Source: Arthrobacter sp. ATA002 (GTDB lineage: Bacteria > Actinomycetota > Actinomycetes > Actinomycetales > Micrococcaceae). From it: a DNA stretch of 64,000 nucleotides. Below, piece by piece: positions 46,411 through 57,400 of the stretch (position 1 is its first letter; every line of letters starts with the position of its first letter). The notes below the pieces were generated by a model that worked only from the letters and a program-made list of their open reading frames with translations, ran no database searches and was not told the DNA's origin. The stretch is from NCBI RefSeq assembly GCF_026898095.1, contig NZ_CP114015.1, positions 2,852,001-2,916,000 on the forward strand, given 5' to 3'. A program made the position numbers and the translations under genes.

Positions 46411-47347
46411 AGGGAGCCCCTCTTTGGTCTTTTCCAGTTTTCGCGGCGGCCTGCTTTTGCCGGTGCCGTGCCTCTGCTCGCCGCTGGATCACATCCGGAT
46501 GATAACGGGAGAGCGCGAACACCCCCACGATAGCAATCAAAGCTGCAACCCCCATGGCAACTGCAGCCACTGCCGGCACGTTGGGCTGCAGCTCGTTCAG
46601 AACCCCAATGCCGATGGCGATACCCACCATGGGATCGATCACGGTAAGCCCCGCGATCACCAGATCCGGCGGGCCGCTGGAGTAGGCGCTTTGCACGAAC
46701 CAGGCCCCCAGCCCGCCCGCCACGGCGATGCCGACGACGGTGTACCAGGGGACGTTGAGCAGGAACCGGCCGTTCGGGTTGAGCAGGTCGGCGGTGATGA
46801 CCTTGGTCAGGACGGCCACGAATCCGAAGAGGACGCCGGCCCCCACGATGAAGCCAATGGCGCCGATCCTGCGCCCGAACAGGGCATTGAGTGTGCCGAA
46901 GAACACCACCGCCACCGCCAGAAGCAGGACGATGGTCAGCTCCTGGGCCGGCTGGACTTCCCCGGTGTCACGCGTAACGCCGACGGCGAGGGAGACAAAC
47001 AGCGCACTGCCCATGACGCAGGCCACAATGGAGACGATGGTGACGCGGTTCATCCGCAGGCCCTGGTCGCGGGAATTGACCACCGTGGTGATCACCAGCG
47101 CAATGGATCCGATGGGCTGCACCACGGTCAGCGGGGCCAGGGTGAGCGCCGTGACGTTGAGCGCCATCCCGACCCCCAGCAGCAGCAGTCCCAGCAGCCA
47201 CCGGGGATTGCGCAGCAACCGGCCCAGCTGGGAGGACTGCAGTTCCAGACCGCCGGTGTCGGCCTTGACCGCGCTCCCCTGGCGCTGGGCGCCGAAAGCC
47301 AGGAAGACTGCGCTGGCCAAAGCGCAGGCGATGGCTACGCCGACCAT
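46361..47347 (-). CDS. DMT superfamily transporter (EamA/NIPA-like)
   Basis: A 328-residue membrane protein with about nine to ten hydrophobic segments in two halves (GVAIACALASAVFLAFGAQR, LLGLLLLGVGMALNVTALTL, LTVVQPIGSIALVITTVV, and the second-half LVIAGLTVIDPMVGIAIGIG). The C-terminal 40 residues are charged and overlap the glycosyltransferase start. The initiation codon overlaps the stop of the CDP-alcohol phosphatidyltransferase gene (TGATG), so the three genes are coupled. Substrate unknown; a lipid-linked or small metabolite role is possible. Confidence 0.82.
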   Translation of the reverse strand: MVGVAIACALASAVFLAFGAQRQGSAVKADTGGLELQSSQLGRLLRNPRWLLGLLLLGVGMALNVTALTLAPLTVVQPIGSIALVITTVVNSRDQGLRMNRVTIVSIVACVMGSALFVSLAVGVTRDTGEVQPAQELTIVLLLAVAVVFFGTLNALFGRRIGAIGFIVGAGVLFGFVAVLTKVITADLLNPNGRFLLNVPWYTVVGIAVAGGLGAWFVQSAYSSGPPDLVIAGLTVIDPMVGIAIGIGVLNELQPNVPAVAAVAMGVAALIAIVGVFALSRYHPDVIQRRAEARHRQKQAAAKTGKDQRGAPFDRRNGRQTADDPHCL

Positions 47348-47967
47348 CAGCCGTTCCCGGCCGCACTGCGTTCCCTGGCGTACTTATGCCACGCCGCCCG
47401 CAGATACCCGGCCGCTGCGTAGATGTGGCCCACACAGCCCAACAGCAGGACGGCGTTTCCCGTGGCGGACAGCCAGTCATAGTCAAAGCCGGGAACCCGC
47501 TGCAGCAGCAGGAGCGGGGCTCCCAGCAGCAGCAGCGCCGTCCGGATCTTGCCGGCGTTGCTGACCGGCAGATCGGGGCTGCCGTGGAAGAGCACCAGGG
47601 CGTTGACTATCAGGATGGCGTCGGGAATCACGATCGACAGAACCAGCCAGGCCGGGGCGATCCCCTGCACCACGAAGGTGGATGCCACGACAATCAGGGC
47701 GAGGCGGTCCGCCACGGGGTCCAGCCACTGGCCCACCTTGGACACCTGGTTCAGCCGGCGGGCCAGGTAGCCGTCCACCCAGTCCGTGGAGCCAACCACC
47801 ACCAGGGTGATGAATGCGGGCCCGTACTTTTCGCCGGCGACGAAGTAGACGAAAAGCGGTACTCCCAGAAAACGAAGGACCGTGATCACGTTGGGAACGG
47901 TCCAGAACGTGTCCGTGACCGTCGTTTCGCGGCCCGGGCGTGTTCCTGCACCGATCAACCTGATCAC
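47347..47967 (-). CDS. CDP-alcohol phosphatidyltransferase family protein
   Basis: A 206-residue membrane enzyme that transfers a phosphatidyl group from CDP-diacylglycerol to an alcohol. The signature D-x2-DG-x2-AR-x8-G-x3-D-x3-D is exact: DWVDGYLARRLNQVSKVGQW followed by LDPVAD. Four to five hydrophobic segments follow. It could make phosphatidylglycerol phosphate or another phospholipid; the specific alcohol cannot be read from the motif. GTG 47967 is preferred because GGGGAGG lies upstream. It heads a three-gene unit with the DMT transporter and GT4 enzyme. Confidence 0.9.
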   Translation of the reverse strand: MIRLIGAGTRPGRETTVTDTFWTVPNVITVLRFLGVPLFVYFVAGEKYGPAFITLVVVGSTDWVDGYLARRLNQVSKVGQWLDPVADRLALIVVASTFVVQGIAPAWLVLSIVIPDAILIVNALVLFHGSPDLPVSNAGKIRTALLLLGAPLLLLQRVPGFDYDWLSATGNAVLLLGCVGHIYAAAGYLRAAWHKYARERSAAGNG

Positions 47968-47997
47968 GGCCCACCTCCCCTATCAGTAATGACGGGA

Positions 47998-48795
47998 CTA
48001 TTTGGCGGAAAGCCTGCGGATCATCAGAGCCATGGCCAGCAGCGAAGCCGCCATGACCGTCAGTGGCTGCCACCGCTCCCGGATAAGCACCATGATGTCG
48101 TCGGCTGGTGACGCCCCGCTGCCCTGGTCCGAAGCGTTTGCATCGGGGGTGCGGTGCTGGGCGGCCCGCCGGGCCTTAAGCTCCCGGATCTGCGCCTTGA
48201 CGTCAACCTTCTCACCGAGGCCGTCGCGGACGGCGGCCATGTGCTCGCGCCGCTGTCGGGCACGGGTACGCAGCTCTTCGGGCGACGCCTGGGCGGGGCC
48301 GTCCTCAGCCTGCTCCTTCTTCTTCTTTTCCTGGTCCTTGTCCTTGGGTTCCTTCGGCTTCTTCTCCAGCGTTGCCGGGTCGAAGCTGCGGCCTTCCTTC
48401 AGGACACCCAGGTCGTAGCGCAGGCCGTAGATGGCTTCCTCGGGCAGGAGCGGCAGGGTCTTCTTGAAGCGGTTGATACCGATCAGTGCCCCCACTGCGG
48501 CGATCACCAGGAACAACAGGGCCACCAGCAGAGCGGCGAGCCAATCCGGCATGATCGTTCCCAGGCCAAGGATTGCGGCGACGATCAGCGCAACCGCCAG
48601 GGCCGCGGCGAAAAGCAGCGCAACGACGACGAACGCCGCAGCCACCCCGGCTTTGACGCCCTTTTGCTTCATTTCGGCGGTGGCGAGGGCGAATTCGTCA
48701 TTCAACTGGCGGGGGGTCAGCCGGGCCATCACCTTCGCCAGCCCCACCAGTGACGAACTCCCTGCAGTCCTTCGTGTGCTAGCGGAGCGATTCAT
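47998..48795 (-). CDS. Phage holin-like (PF07332) and DUF3618 domain protein
   Basis: A protein of about 265 residues. The N-terminal half has the Phage_holin_3_6-type pattern: LTPRQLNDEFALATAEMKQK followed by two membrane helices (FVVVALLFAAALAVALIVAA and LAALLVALLFLVIAAVGALI). A Lys/Glu-rich charged region leads to a DUF3618-like segment (SPEELRTRARQRREHMAAVR, then EKVDVKAQIRELKARRAA) and a last membrane helix. This looks like a fusion of two proteins that are separate neighbours in many relatives. The name does not imply lysis. ATG 48795 has GGAGG upstream and is preferred to an earlier in-frame ATG. Confidence 0.8.
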   Translation of the reverse strand: MNRSASTRRTAGSSSLVGLAKVMARLTPRQLNDEFALATAEMKQKGVKAGVAAAFVVVALLFAAALAVALIVAAILGLGTIMPDWLAALLVALLFLVIAAVGALIGINRFKKTLPLLPEEAIYGLRYDLGVLKEGRSFDPATLEKKPKEPKDKDQEKKKKEQAEDGPAQASPEELRTRARQRREHMAAVRDGLGEKVDVKAQIRELKARRAAQHRTPDANASDQGSGASPADDIMVLIRERWQPLTVMAASLLAMALMIRRLSAK

Positions 48796-48893
48796 GCGCC
48801 CTGCCTCCGTCTCCTGATTAATCTTCGCCGTTGCCATTACCCAAAATTACCATTCTCCTCAGCTTTCACACTGTGAACAGGCTTTCCTCCACC

Positions 48894-50330
48894 CTACGGG
48901 GCGCCGAGGCCTTCCCTGTCCTCCAGCGCGCGCCCCGAGAATTCGGGGAGTTTGTTCTTGACGAACCAGAAGGACAGGACGGAGAAGATCGTGAAGATGG
49001 CGTACATGATCCATACGCCGAAGTTGTCGCTGACCCACGGGAACGCGAGGGTGACGATGAAATTGAAGATCCAGTTGACCATGGCGCCCAGTCCGAGAGC
49101 CAGGGAACGGATATTGTTCGGGAAGACCTCGCCCAGGGTGACCCACATCACCGGGCCCCAGGTGGCGGCGAAGAAGATGACAAAGAGGTTGGCGCCCACG
49201 AGGGCTACCGGACCCCAAATGCCGGGCAGCGCCACGTCGTCGCCAATGCCCTCAGCCTGCGAGAACGAAAGGGTTGCCATCAGCAGGCCCACGAACATGC
49301 CTGCGGAACCAATCATGAGCAGCTTGCGGCGGCCGATCCGGTCCACGAAGGCAATGGCCACGAGGGTCATCACGACGTTGATGATCGAGGTGATGACCGA
49401 CGTCGTGAACGAATCGCTTTCGCTGAAACCCACCGACTGCCAGAGCGTAGTGGAGTAGTAGAAGATCGCGTTGATACCCACCAGCTGCTGGAAGGCGGCG
49501 ATCGCCATGCCCACCCAGAGGATGGGCTGCAGGCCGAACTTCGGGCCGCGCAGATCCTTGAAAGTGGGCTGTTCGGTGTTGAAGCTCTCGCGGATCTGGC
49601 GGATCTTGAGGTCTGTGTCAGTCACTCCGGAAACATCCCGGAGCACCTTGGCCGCGTCCTCGTCACGGTCCTTGCGTACCAGGTACTGCGGCGACTCGGG
49701 GATGGTCAGTGCCAGGATGCCGTAGACCAGGGCCGGGAGCACGCCCACCAGGAGCATCCAGCGCCAGGCGGGCAGTCCCCACCACAATTCGCCCAGCGCG
49801 CTGCCGGCGGAATTCGCCAGGAACGCGTCGGACAGCAGGGCTGCGAAGATCCCCAGAGTGATTGCGAGCTGCTGGACGGAACCCAGCGCACCGCGCCATT
49901 TGTTGGGGGCAACTTCGGCGATGTACCCCGGAGCAATCACGGAGGCGGTTCCGATGGCAAGGCCGCCGACCAGGCGCCAGAACATCAGGTCCCATTCGCT
50001 AAACGCATAGGCGGAACCGATGGAGTTGACGGCAAAGAGGATGGCCGCACCGACCATGACCTTCTTGCGGCCCAGCCGGTCAGCCAGCTGGCCGGCGAAC
50101 CACGCTCCCACGGCACAGCCCAGCAGGGTAATGGCGACGGTGAATCCCAGTACGCCGGGAGTAAGCGTGAATTCCTCACCGATGGCATCCACCGCACCGT
50201 TGATCACTGCGGTGTCAAAGCCGAACAGCAGACCGCCCACCGCGGCCGCCACGGTGACGGCAATCACCTTGAAAGGATGGGCCACCTTCTCTGATTCGCC
50301 CGGATTAGGCCTTGGCTGGCTCGCGCCCAT
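48894..50330 (-). CDS. MFS sugar porter family transporter
   Basis: A 478-residue, 12-helix transporter of the sugar porter (XylE/GLUT) family. Diagnostic motifs are GGLLFGFDTAVINGAVDAI, GQLADRLGRKKVMV between helices 2 and 3, the PESPQYLVRKDR motif after helix 6, the central-loop-to-helix-7 QQLVGINAIFYYS and VDRIGRRKLLMIGS. These are characteristic of proton-hexose or pentose symporters, but the sugar cannot be named. It is transcribed alone and its upstream region contains a TAGGAT -10-like hexamer. Confidence 0.93.
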   Translation of the reverse strand: MGASQPRPNPGESEKVAHPFKVIAVTVAAAVGGLLFGFDTAVINGAVDAIGEEFTLTPGVLGFTVAITLLGCAVGAWFAGQLADRLGRKKVMVGAAILFAVNSIGSAYAFSEWDLMFWRLVGGLAIGTASVIAPGYIAEVAPNKWRGALGSVQQLAITLGIFAALLSDAFLANSAGSALGELWWGLPAWRWMLLVGVLPALVYGILALTIPESPQYLVRKDRDEDAAKVLRDVSGVTDTDLKIRQIRESFNTEQPTFKDLRGPKFGLQPILWVGMAIAAFQQLVGINAIFYYSTTLWQSVGFSESDSFTTSVITSIINVVMTLVAIAFVDRIGRRKLLMIGSAGMFVGLLMATLSFSQAEGIGDDVALPGIWGPVALVGANLFVIFFAATWGPVMWVTLGEVFPNNIRSLALGLGAMVNWIFNFIVTLAFPWVSDNFGVWIMYAIFTIFSVLSFWFVKNKLPEFSGRALEDREGLGAP

Positions 50331-50529
50331 GGAAGGTTCCTCTGTCTCTCGTCCGTAGTTGAAAAGTCCGCCCCAAACCTAGTAATCCTACGCATAACCC
50401 TAGGCACGACGCACGGTGGAGGGAACACGTGAGCCCGGACCAGGCGGGGCGGCGACGAAAGAAGGGGCGGGCTTTTTCCGAAGGAGCGGCCTTTTTCCGA
50501 ACCGGGAGTGCCGGGCCAAAAGCCTGAAC

Positions 50530-50571
50530 AAAAAAGGCTCCCCGGCCAGCATTTCTGCTGGCCGGGGAGCC
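50530..50571 (-). terminator. Terminator downstream of first tRNA-Asn
   Basis: Perfect 15-bp arms GGCTCCCCGGCCAGC / GCTGGCCGGGGAGCC with a six-base loop, followed on the minus strand by TTTTTTGTTC. A textbook Rho-independent terminator. Confidence 0.92.
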
Positions 50572-50577
50572 TGTTTG

Positions 50578-50650
50578 CTCCTCCGACTGGACTTGAACCA
50601 GTAACCCTTCGATTAACAGTCGAATGCTCTGCCAATTGAGCTACGGAGGA
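50578..50650 (-). tRNA. tRNA-Asn (GTT), copy 1
   Basis: A 73-base cloverleaf with acceptor TCCTCCG/CGGAGGA, D arm GCTCAATTGGCAGAGC, anticodon loop CTGTTAA (anticodon GTT) and T arm ACTGGTTCAAGTCCAGT. Discriminator base G; CCA is not encoded. It is identical in sequence to the copy at 52130-52202. Confidence 0.97.
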
Positions 50651-50859
50651 AAGTGCGAGTTCTACTATACAGGGTTTTTGGGGCGGCCGTGCACGCCGCG
50701 GTGTGTCTTGCGACTCATGCCGCCGTGGCCCCGGCCCGGACACCGCTGACACCGGCCCGGACCGGTCAGCGCGGACGCCGACCGCACCGATGGCGCCCGG
50801 TACCCTTGGTCCACTTGGAGTACGGCCCGGCGCATGCCGGAAAGGATGAAGCGACAGCT

Positions 50860-52052
50860 ATGGACGACGATGCCACACGAACGCCCGCCTTCCGCGATCC
50901 GCCGGGAGCCCTGCACCCCGCTCCGGAGCCGGCGGACGCCCCCGCCCTGAAGGATGTTCTGGGAGAGTTGGGCATCGGACATATAGGGGCGGCAATCGAC
51001 GCGCGGGAAACCACCGGAGACGCGGCCGGCCTCGTCGGGAGGCACTTCAGTGCCTTTACCCCCGAGAATGCCGGAAAACCTGAGAGCATCCAGCCGGCCG
51101 AAGGACAGTTCACCTTTGACCGGCTGGATGAGTTGCTGGACTTTGCGGACAGGTACAGCTTGACGGTCTATGGGCACGTGCTGGTCTGGCATTCCCAAAC
51201 CCCGGCATGGTTCTTCAGGGACGGCGACCGTGAGCTGACCGCCGGCCCTGCCGACCGGGCCCTGCTAAAAGCCCGCATGGAGGCCCATATCAAGGCCGTC
51301 GCGGATCATCTCGAGGCCCGTTATCCCAAGGGGGACAGCCCAATCTGGGCCTGGGATGTGGTCAATGAGACGGTTGCGGACGGCGCCACGGCCAACCCGC
51401 ACAATATGCGGGACAGCCGGTGGTTCCAGGTGCTCGGCGAAGGTTATGTCGATTTGGCCTTTCACCTCGCCCGCCGGTACTTCCCGGCGGCGAAGCTGTT
51501 CATCAACGACTACAACACCGACCTGCCGCAGAAGCGCGGCGACTACCTGGAACTGATCGGCGCCCTTCAATCCAGGGGCGTGCCGGTCGACGGAGTGGGC
51601 CACCAGGTCCACACCGACGTCTCCCGCCCGGTTTACTGGCTCGAGGAGTCCATCGCGGCGGTGTCCGCGCTGGACCCGAACCTGCTCCAGGCGGTCACTG
51701 AACTCGACGTGAGCGCGTCCACCGTCAACCGGGGCGCGGACCTCGCCGGCCCCTCCACTGACTCCTACCGCCCGGCGTTCGAAAACGGTGCGGAGACGGC
51801 CGCTGCGGTCGGATACTACTACCGTGACTTGTTTGCCATGCTCCGCCGGAACAGCCGGGCCCTTGCATCAGTGACCTTTGGGGAGCAAGCAACGCCCGGA
51901 GCTGGCTGCGGACCTGGCCGGTCCGCCGTCCGTGGGAGCAGCCGCTGCCGTTCGATGCGGATCTGCGGCCCGCGCCGGCCTACTGGGGAATCGTGGACCC
52001 CTCGAGGCTGCCGGCCCGGCCAGGTGATGTGTCCGGAGTAAACGACTCATAA
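50860..52052 (+). CDS. GH10 endo-1,4-beta-xylanase, apparently intracellular (frameshifted)
   Basis: A glycoside hydrolase family 10 enzyme of about 400 residues. The TIM-barrel motifs are GQFTFDRLDELLDFADRY, VYGHVLVWHSQTPAWFF, the acid/base Glu in AWDVVNETVADGA, LFINDYNTDLPQKRGDYLEL in the fourth to fifth strands, and the nucleophile Glu in AVTELDVSAST. There is no signal peptide at the ATG 50860 start. Near the end, at about 51881, one T is missing in CCTTTGGGG, so the expected VTFWGASNARSWLRTWPVRR tail is in another frame and ends at TAA 52050-52052. It is flanked by two identical tRNA-Asn genes. Confidence 0.88.
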
Positions 52053-52086
52053 GCGCCTAACGGGGCAGAACAGCTCCAACAAAAAT

Positions 52087-52120
52087 GAGGCCCGGACCGG
52101 TATTCGCCGGTCAGGGCCTC
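52087..52120 (-). terminator. Terminator downstream of second tRNA-Asn and the xylanase gene
   Basis: Arms GAGGCCCGGACCGG / CCGGTCAGGGCCTC, one mismatch, loop TATTCG, with AAAAA at 52081 giving a T-run on the minus strand. It lies between converging genes and may serve both. Confidence 0.85.
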
Positions 52121-52129
52121 ATCTGTTTG

Positions 52130-52202
52130 CTCCTCCGACTGGACTTGAACCAGTAACCCTTCGATTAACAGTCGAATGCTCTGCCAATTGAGCTACGGAG
52201 GA
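52130..52202 (-). tRNA. tRNA-Asn (GTT), copy 2
   Basis: Identical over all 73 bases to the copy at 50578-50650, with a similar short upstream region (TCTACTATACAG versus CCTACTCTACAG), suggesting that the promoter was duplicated as well. Terminators of the two copies differ. Confidence 0.97.
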
Positions 52203-52286
52203 AAGCGCGTGTCCTACTCTACAGAGGTTTCGCGGGGAAGCGAAATCGGCGCCCGACACCGGTTTCCGCCTCTTCCGGCGGAGCGT

Positions 52287-54271
52287 CTACTGGTCGCCGC
52301 GAAGCGCCCGGCGCTGCATTTCCAGCTCCATCAGATCCCGGTTCAGCTGCTGGAAGAGCGCCGGGTCCGCGGTGGGATCCAGGCGCTGCAGCTGGCCGAG
52401 CTTCTCCGCCTTCAGATGGGTCACCTGCAGTTCGAACAGCCGGTTCAGGATGTCCCGGCAGTAGCGCCGCAGGGCATCGTCGTCGCGCGCATGCAGCGGA
52501 GTCACCGCCAGCTCGCTGACAAAGTCGCGCAGCGTGTCGGGCAGCTCCTGGCGGACCTGCTCCACCCACTGCGCCGGAGCCGTTCCGGCGTGGCCGGCGG
52601 CAATGATGGCATTGTGAACCGCCAGGTACGCCGGCACCGAAAAGCGGGCTGCCTTGAACCGCTCCCACTGCCCTTCATCGAGCAGGCCCGGCTGCTGCAG
52701 TGCCACCTCCAGTGCCTGGCGTTCCATGCGCGCGGCCGGGTCGCGGGGATCCGGCCGGGAAAACGCCGCCGGCTCCAGCGTGGGTTCGGGCACCTGCTGC
52801 TGGTAGCCGTTGTGCTGGATCTGCTGCTGACCCCGGCCATCGCGGGCGTCACGCTGGGAGCTGCGCCCGTCGTCGTGCGATGCCTGGCCGTGCGGGGCCT
52901 TGGCGGAGGACTGCTTGCCGGTGCCGCTGCCCTCGCGCAGCCGCTTGGCGGCACCGGCGACGGCGCGGGTCACGTCGTCGACGTCGGTCCCCAGCCAGCC
53001 CGCCAGCTCACGGGCGTAGGCCGGACGCATGGCCGGGTCGCGGATTTCGGCCACCACCGGGGCCGCCGCACGCAGGGCGGAGACGCGGCCCTCCACGGTG
53101 TTGAGATCGAACTTGCGCAGCGTGGAACGGATCGAGAACTCGAACAGCGGGCGGCGGGACCGAATCAGTTCGGCGACGGCGGTGTCGCCGTGTTTCTGCC
53201 GGATGTCGCACGGATCCATGCCCTCGGGATCGACAGCCACGTAGGTCTGGGCCGTGAACCGCTGGTCCAGGTCGAAGGCTTTCAGCGCAGCCTTCTGGCC
53301 CGCGGCGTCGCCGTCGAAGGTGAAGATGACCTCTCCCCGGTGCCGTCGTCGGAGAGCAGCCGGCGGGCAATCTTCACATGGTCCTCGCCGAAGGCGGTGC
53401 CGCAGGTCGCGACGGCGGTGGTGATCCCGGCGAGGTGGCAGGCCATAACATCGGTGTACCCCTCGACGACGACGATCTGCCGGTCCCTGGCGATGGTTCG
53501 CTTGGCCAGGTCGATGCCGTACAGCACCTGGGACTTCTTGTAGAGGGCAGTCTCCGGAGTGTTCAGGTACTTGGGGCCCTGGTCATCCTCGTACAGCTTG
53601 CGCGCACCGAACCCAATCACCGCGCCGGCAAGGTCGCGGATGGGCCAGATTAGCCGGCCGCGGAACCGGTCATAAAACCGTGAGGCATCGGAGCCGGTGG
53701 AGAACATGCCGGTGCCGGCCAGTTCCTCCCGGGTAACCCCCTTGCCCGTGAGGTGCTTGAGCAGAGAGTCCCAGCCCTGCGGGGCGTAGCCGACGCCGAA
53801 GTGGGCTGCGGCGGCCGGGTCGAAACCGCGCTCCTGCAGAAAATCCCGGGCCGCCTGCGCACCCGGGGTGTGCAGCTGGGCGGCGAAGAACTCCGCGGCA
53901 ATTTTGTGCGCGTCGAGCAGCCGCTGGCGCTTACCGACGTCCTCGCGGCGCGGGCCGGTGCCGCCGTCCTCATAATGCAGTTCGTAGCCCAGCCGTGCTG
54001 CGAGCTTTTCCACCGTTTCGGAGAAGGTGCCGTGATCCATTTTCTGCACGAAGGAGATGACGTCGCCGCTCTCGCCGCAGCCGAAGCAGTGGTACGAACC
54101 GACCTGCGGCCGGACATGGAAGGACGGCGAGCGCTCGTCGTGGAACGGGCACAGGCCCTTGTAGGAGCCGATGCCGGCGGACTTCAGGGTTACGTAGCCG
54201 TCAATCACGGCCTTGATGTCGGTGCGGGAGCGTACTTCGTCAATATCTTCGCGTTTTATCAGACCGGCCAT
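52287..54271 (-). CDS. dnaG: DNA primase (frameshifted)
   Basis: DnaG synthesises the RNA primers of replication. It starts MAGLIKREDIDEVRSRTDIK. The zinc finger CPFHDERSPSFHVRP and YHCFGCGESGDVISFVQ is complete. The catalytic core shows GRLIWPIRDLAGAVIGFGAR, QIVVVEGYTDVMACHLAGI and the TOPRIM segment. The frame breaks at about 53337: one G is missing in GGGGAG, after which VIFTFDGDAAGQKAALKAF continues in another frame. The C-terminal DnaB-binding domain ends MQRRALRGDQ at 52287. Since dnaG is essential, the break is almost certainly a sequence error. Confidence 0.95.
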
Positions 54272-54356
54272 GCATCAAGTCTATTCTTCCCGGCCTAACC
54301 GCCTCCGTTGGCCGGCCCCGGCACGCCGATGCGGCAGTTCGCGGGAACCCCGCACA

Positions 54357-54397
54357 GAGAGGATCCCGCCCGGCCGTCGGCTGAGCGGGATCCTCTC
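54357..54397 (-). terminator. Terminator after the LPXTG adhesin gene
   Basis: Perfect 13-bp arms GAGAGGATCCCGC / GCGGGATCCTCTC with a 15-base loop, 17 bases past the stop. No long T-run follows. Confidence 0.75.
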
Positions 54398-54413
54398 GGA
54401 CGATTACGCCCGT

Positions 54414-57400
54414 TTACTGCTCGTTGGAGCCGTTGTCCTCCGCACTGTTGGACCGTCGGCGGCTGGCAGCCATGGCGAGGCCGCCGATCAGGAGCAGTCC
54501 TGCTCCTGCGGAAAGGAAGCCGACGATCCCGGCGGCACCAGTGGACGGAAGCTCCGGCCGGGCCGGCTTCACCGGAGCCGGCTGCGGTTTCAGCGCCGGA
54601 CCAGCCACCGGGCTGTAGGTGTTGGTCACGGTGGCCTCAGCCCCGCCGCCGGCAGGAATCAGGACCGGCTCCGGAAGCTCCGCCACCACGTTCACGGTGC
54701 TGGTTCCTCCGCCTGCCGGTTCCGTGACGGTGCATTCGGTGCCGGTCGGCAGGCCCCCAAACCCGGTACTCACATCAGTCCCGGTCCCGGCCGGAATGCT
54801 CACCGTTTCATCCAGGACCGAGCCGTCCGGTCCGCACCGGACCCGCAGGACAACCTCACCCTGTTGGCCCGCCGCTTCACCGGTGATGACCTTGGTGACC
54901 ACCAACGCTCCGGGTGTGAATGAGTAGGTGTTGGTGACCGTGGCCGTGACGGTTTGGGCGCCGGCAACCGTGATCGGATCCGGCAGCTCCGTGACAACGG
55001 AAACCTCGGTGGTTGCACCGGTGGCCGGTTCGGTGACGGTGCATTCTGTACCCGTGGGCAGGTCCTCGAACGTGGTGGTGACGTTGTCCTGCGTTCCTGC
55101 CGGAATGGTCACCGTCTCGTTCAGCACCGATCCGTCCGGTCCGCAGAGGACCTGCAGGATCACTTCACCCTGCTGCCCGGCCGCTTCACCGGTAACGGCC
55201 TTGATGACCGCCAGGGTGCCCGGAGCGAAGGTGTATGTGTTGGTTACCGTCGCTTCCGATCCTCCCGCAGCGGGAATGGTCACGGGATCCGGCAGGACCG
55301 TGCTGACCAGGACCGTCTCCGTTGCACCGCTCGCGGATTCCGTGACCGTGCACTCAGTGCCGGCTGGAAGATCCTCGAAGGTGGCGGGCTCCGGAGCCGT
55401 GGTACCGGCCGGAATCGTCACTGTCTCATCCAGTACTGAGCCATCCGGCCCGCAGAGAACCTGCAGGACAATGTCTCCCTGCTGACCGGCTGCAGCCCCG
55501 TCGATAGTCTTGGTGACCGTCAGGCTGCCCGGTGCAAAGGTATACGTGTTGGTCAGCGTTGAAGTGACGGTGCTTCCGGCGAGAATCGTCACCGGATCAG
55601 GAAGCACCGTTTCCACCAGGACTGTCTCGGTGGCTCCGCTTTCCGGCTCCGTGACGTCGCAGGATGCTCCGGTGGGGATGTTGATGTACCGGCCGGAGCT
55701 CTGTCCGGTGGCTCCGGCCGGGGCCTGGAAGATCTCATCCAGCACGGTGGCGCCGTCCGAGATGCAGACCACCCTGACCTGTACCGTGTCCTGGTTGCCG
55801 GCAGCTTCCCCGGTGATCACCTTGGTGACCACCAGCGTTCCCGGCCGTTCCGTATAGGTATTGGTCACCGTTGCCGTTGCCGTTGTTCCTGCTGAAATGA
55901 CCACGGCAGTGGGCAGGTCCACTGAAACCTCGATGGTCGCGGTCTCACCGGTGACGGGTTCTGTGACGGCGCAGGCGCTGCCCTCCGGAATTCCGTTGAC
56001 AGTATTGGGGATCGAACCGGTGGCATTCGCCGGGATGGTGATGGCTTGTTCCAGCGTGGTGGCGCCGTCCAGGGTGCAGGTGACAACAATTTCTACGTCA
56101 CTCTGACCGCCGGCTGAGACTCCCGCGATCGCCTTGGTAACTGTCAGCGATCCGGGATTCACCGCGTAGGTGTCGGTGACCACCACTTCCACGCCGTCTC
56201 CAGCCGGAATGGTGACGGTTCCCCCGGCGGGATCAATAACGGTGGTGACGCTGACGGCATCGTTTTCGCCGTCCGTGGTTTCCGTCACCGTGCAGCTGGT
56301 TCCCGCAGGCAGATTCTCGTATTCCTCGGTGGTTGGATCTACCGTTCCCGCGGGAATGATAATGGTATCGCTGAGCCCGGAGGTGCAGGTTACCGCCAGA
56401 ACCACTTCGCCCTGGCGTCCGGCGCCGTCCCCGGCAATCTCCTTGCGGACCGCGAAGGTACCGGGCGTGAACTCATAAGTATCGGTGATGGTGGCTTCCA
56501 CACTGCCGCCGGCGGGAACAGTAACTGTCCCCTCACCCGCAACGGTGACGCTGACCGCGTCCGTCTCACCGTTCACAGTTTCGGTCAGGATGCACTCGGT
56601 GCCTGCTGCAAGTCCGGGGAACTCCGAAACCTCCGGTTCCGTTTCACCGGCAGCAATAGTCACGGTGGTGTTCAGGACTGTAGCTCCGTCGGAGGTACAG
56701 ATTACGGAAATCTGCACCTCGCCCTGGGCGCCGGCAGCCGTTCCGGTCACGATCTTGCGGACGGCCAGGGTTCCGGGGGTGAAGGTGTAGGTATCGGTGA
56801 CGGTCGCCGTAACGGTGCTGCCCGCGGTAATGGTCTGGGGCCCCGGAAGGTCGGTCAGGACCGAGACGCTGGTGCTGGATCCGTTGGTTGGCTCAGTAAT
56901 GGTGCAGGTGGTGCCAACCGGAATGTCAGCGAAAGTCTCCGACGTCACCGAACCGGTGGCGCCGGCGTCGACGGTGAAGGTGAACTGGTAGCCGCTGCCG
57001 CAGTCAACGCTGATGACCACTTCGCCCTGGCTTCCGGCGGCGGCCCCGGCAATGTTCTTAGTGACCTGGAGGGAACCGGTTTCGAAGAAGCTTGCGGACG
57101 CCGTAGCGTTCGCGCTGAGCTCTTGAGTAGCTGCCAGGATGAGCTTCTGCGCGGCGGTGACCCCCGAGGTGGCTCCGTCGTAGAGAAACACGTTCCCCGT
57201 GGGCACGGTCACCACGGCCCGCGCGGTGATGTTCGCCGGCCCGGTGCCGCCGGCATCGCTGCGCACCCAGACCTGCGTACCGCTGGGAACGGGATCGTCG
57301 CCGAGCGGATTGGTGCCTGCCGCATCAGAGTAAAGACTGAAGCCCTGATCCACCACAACCGTCACTTCGGCGGCGTCCTCCGCGGCCACCGTGTACGGAC

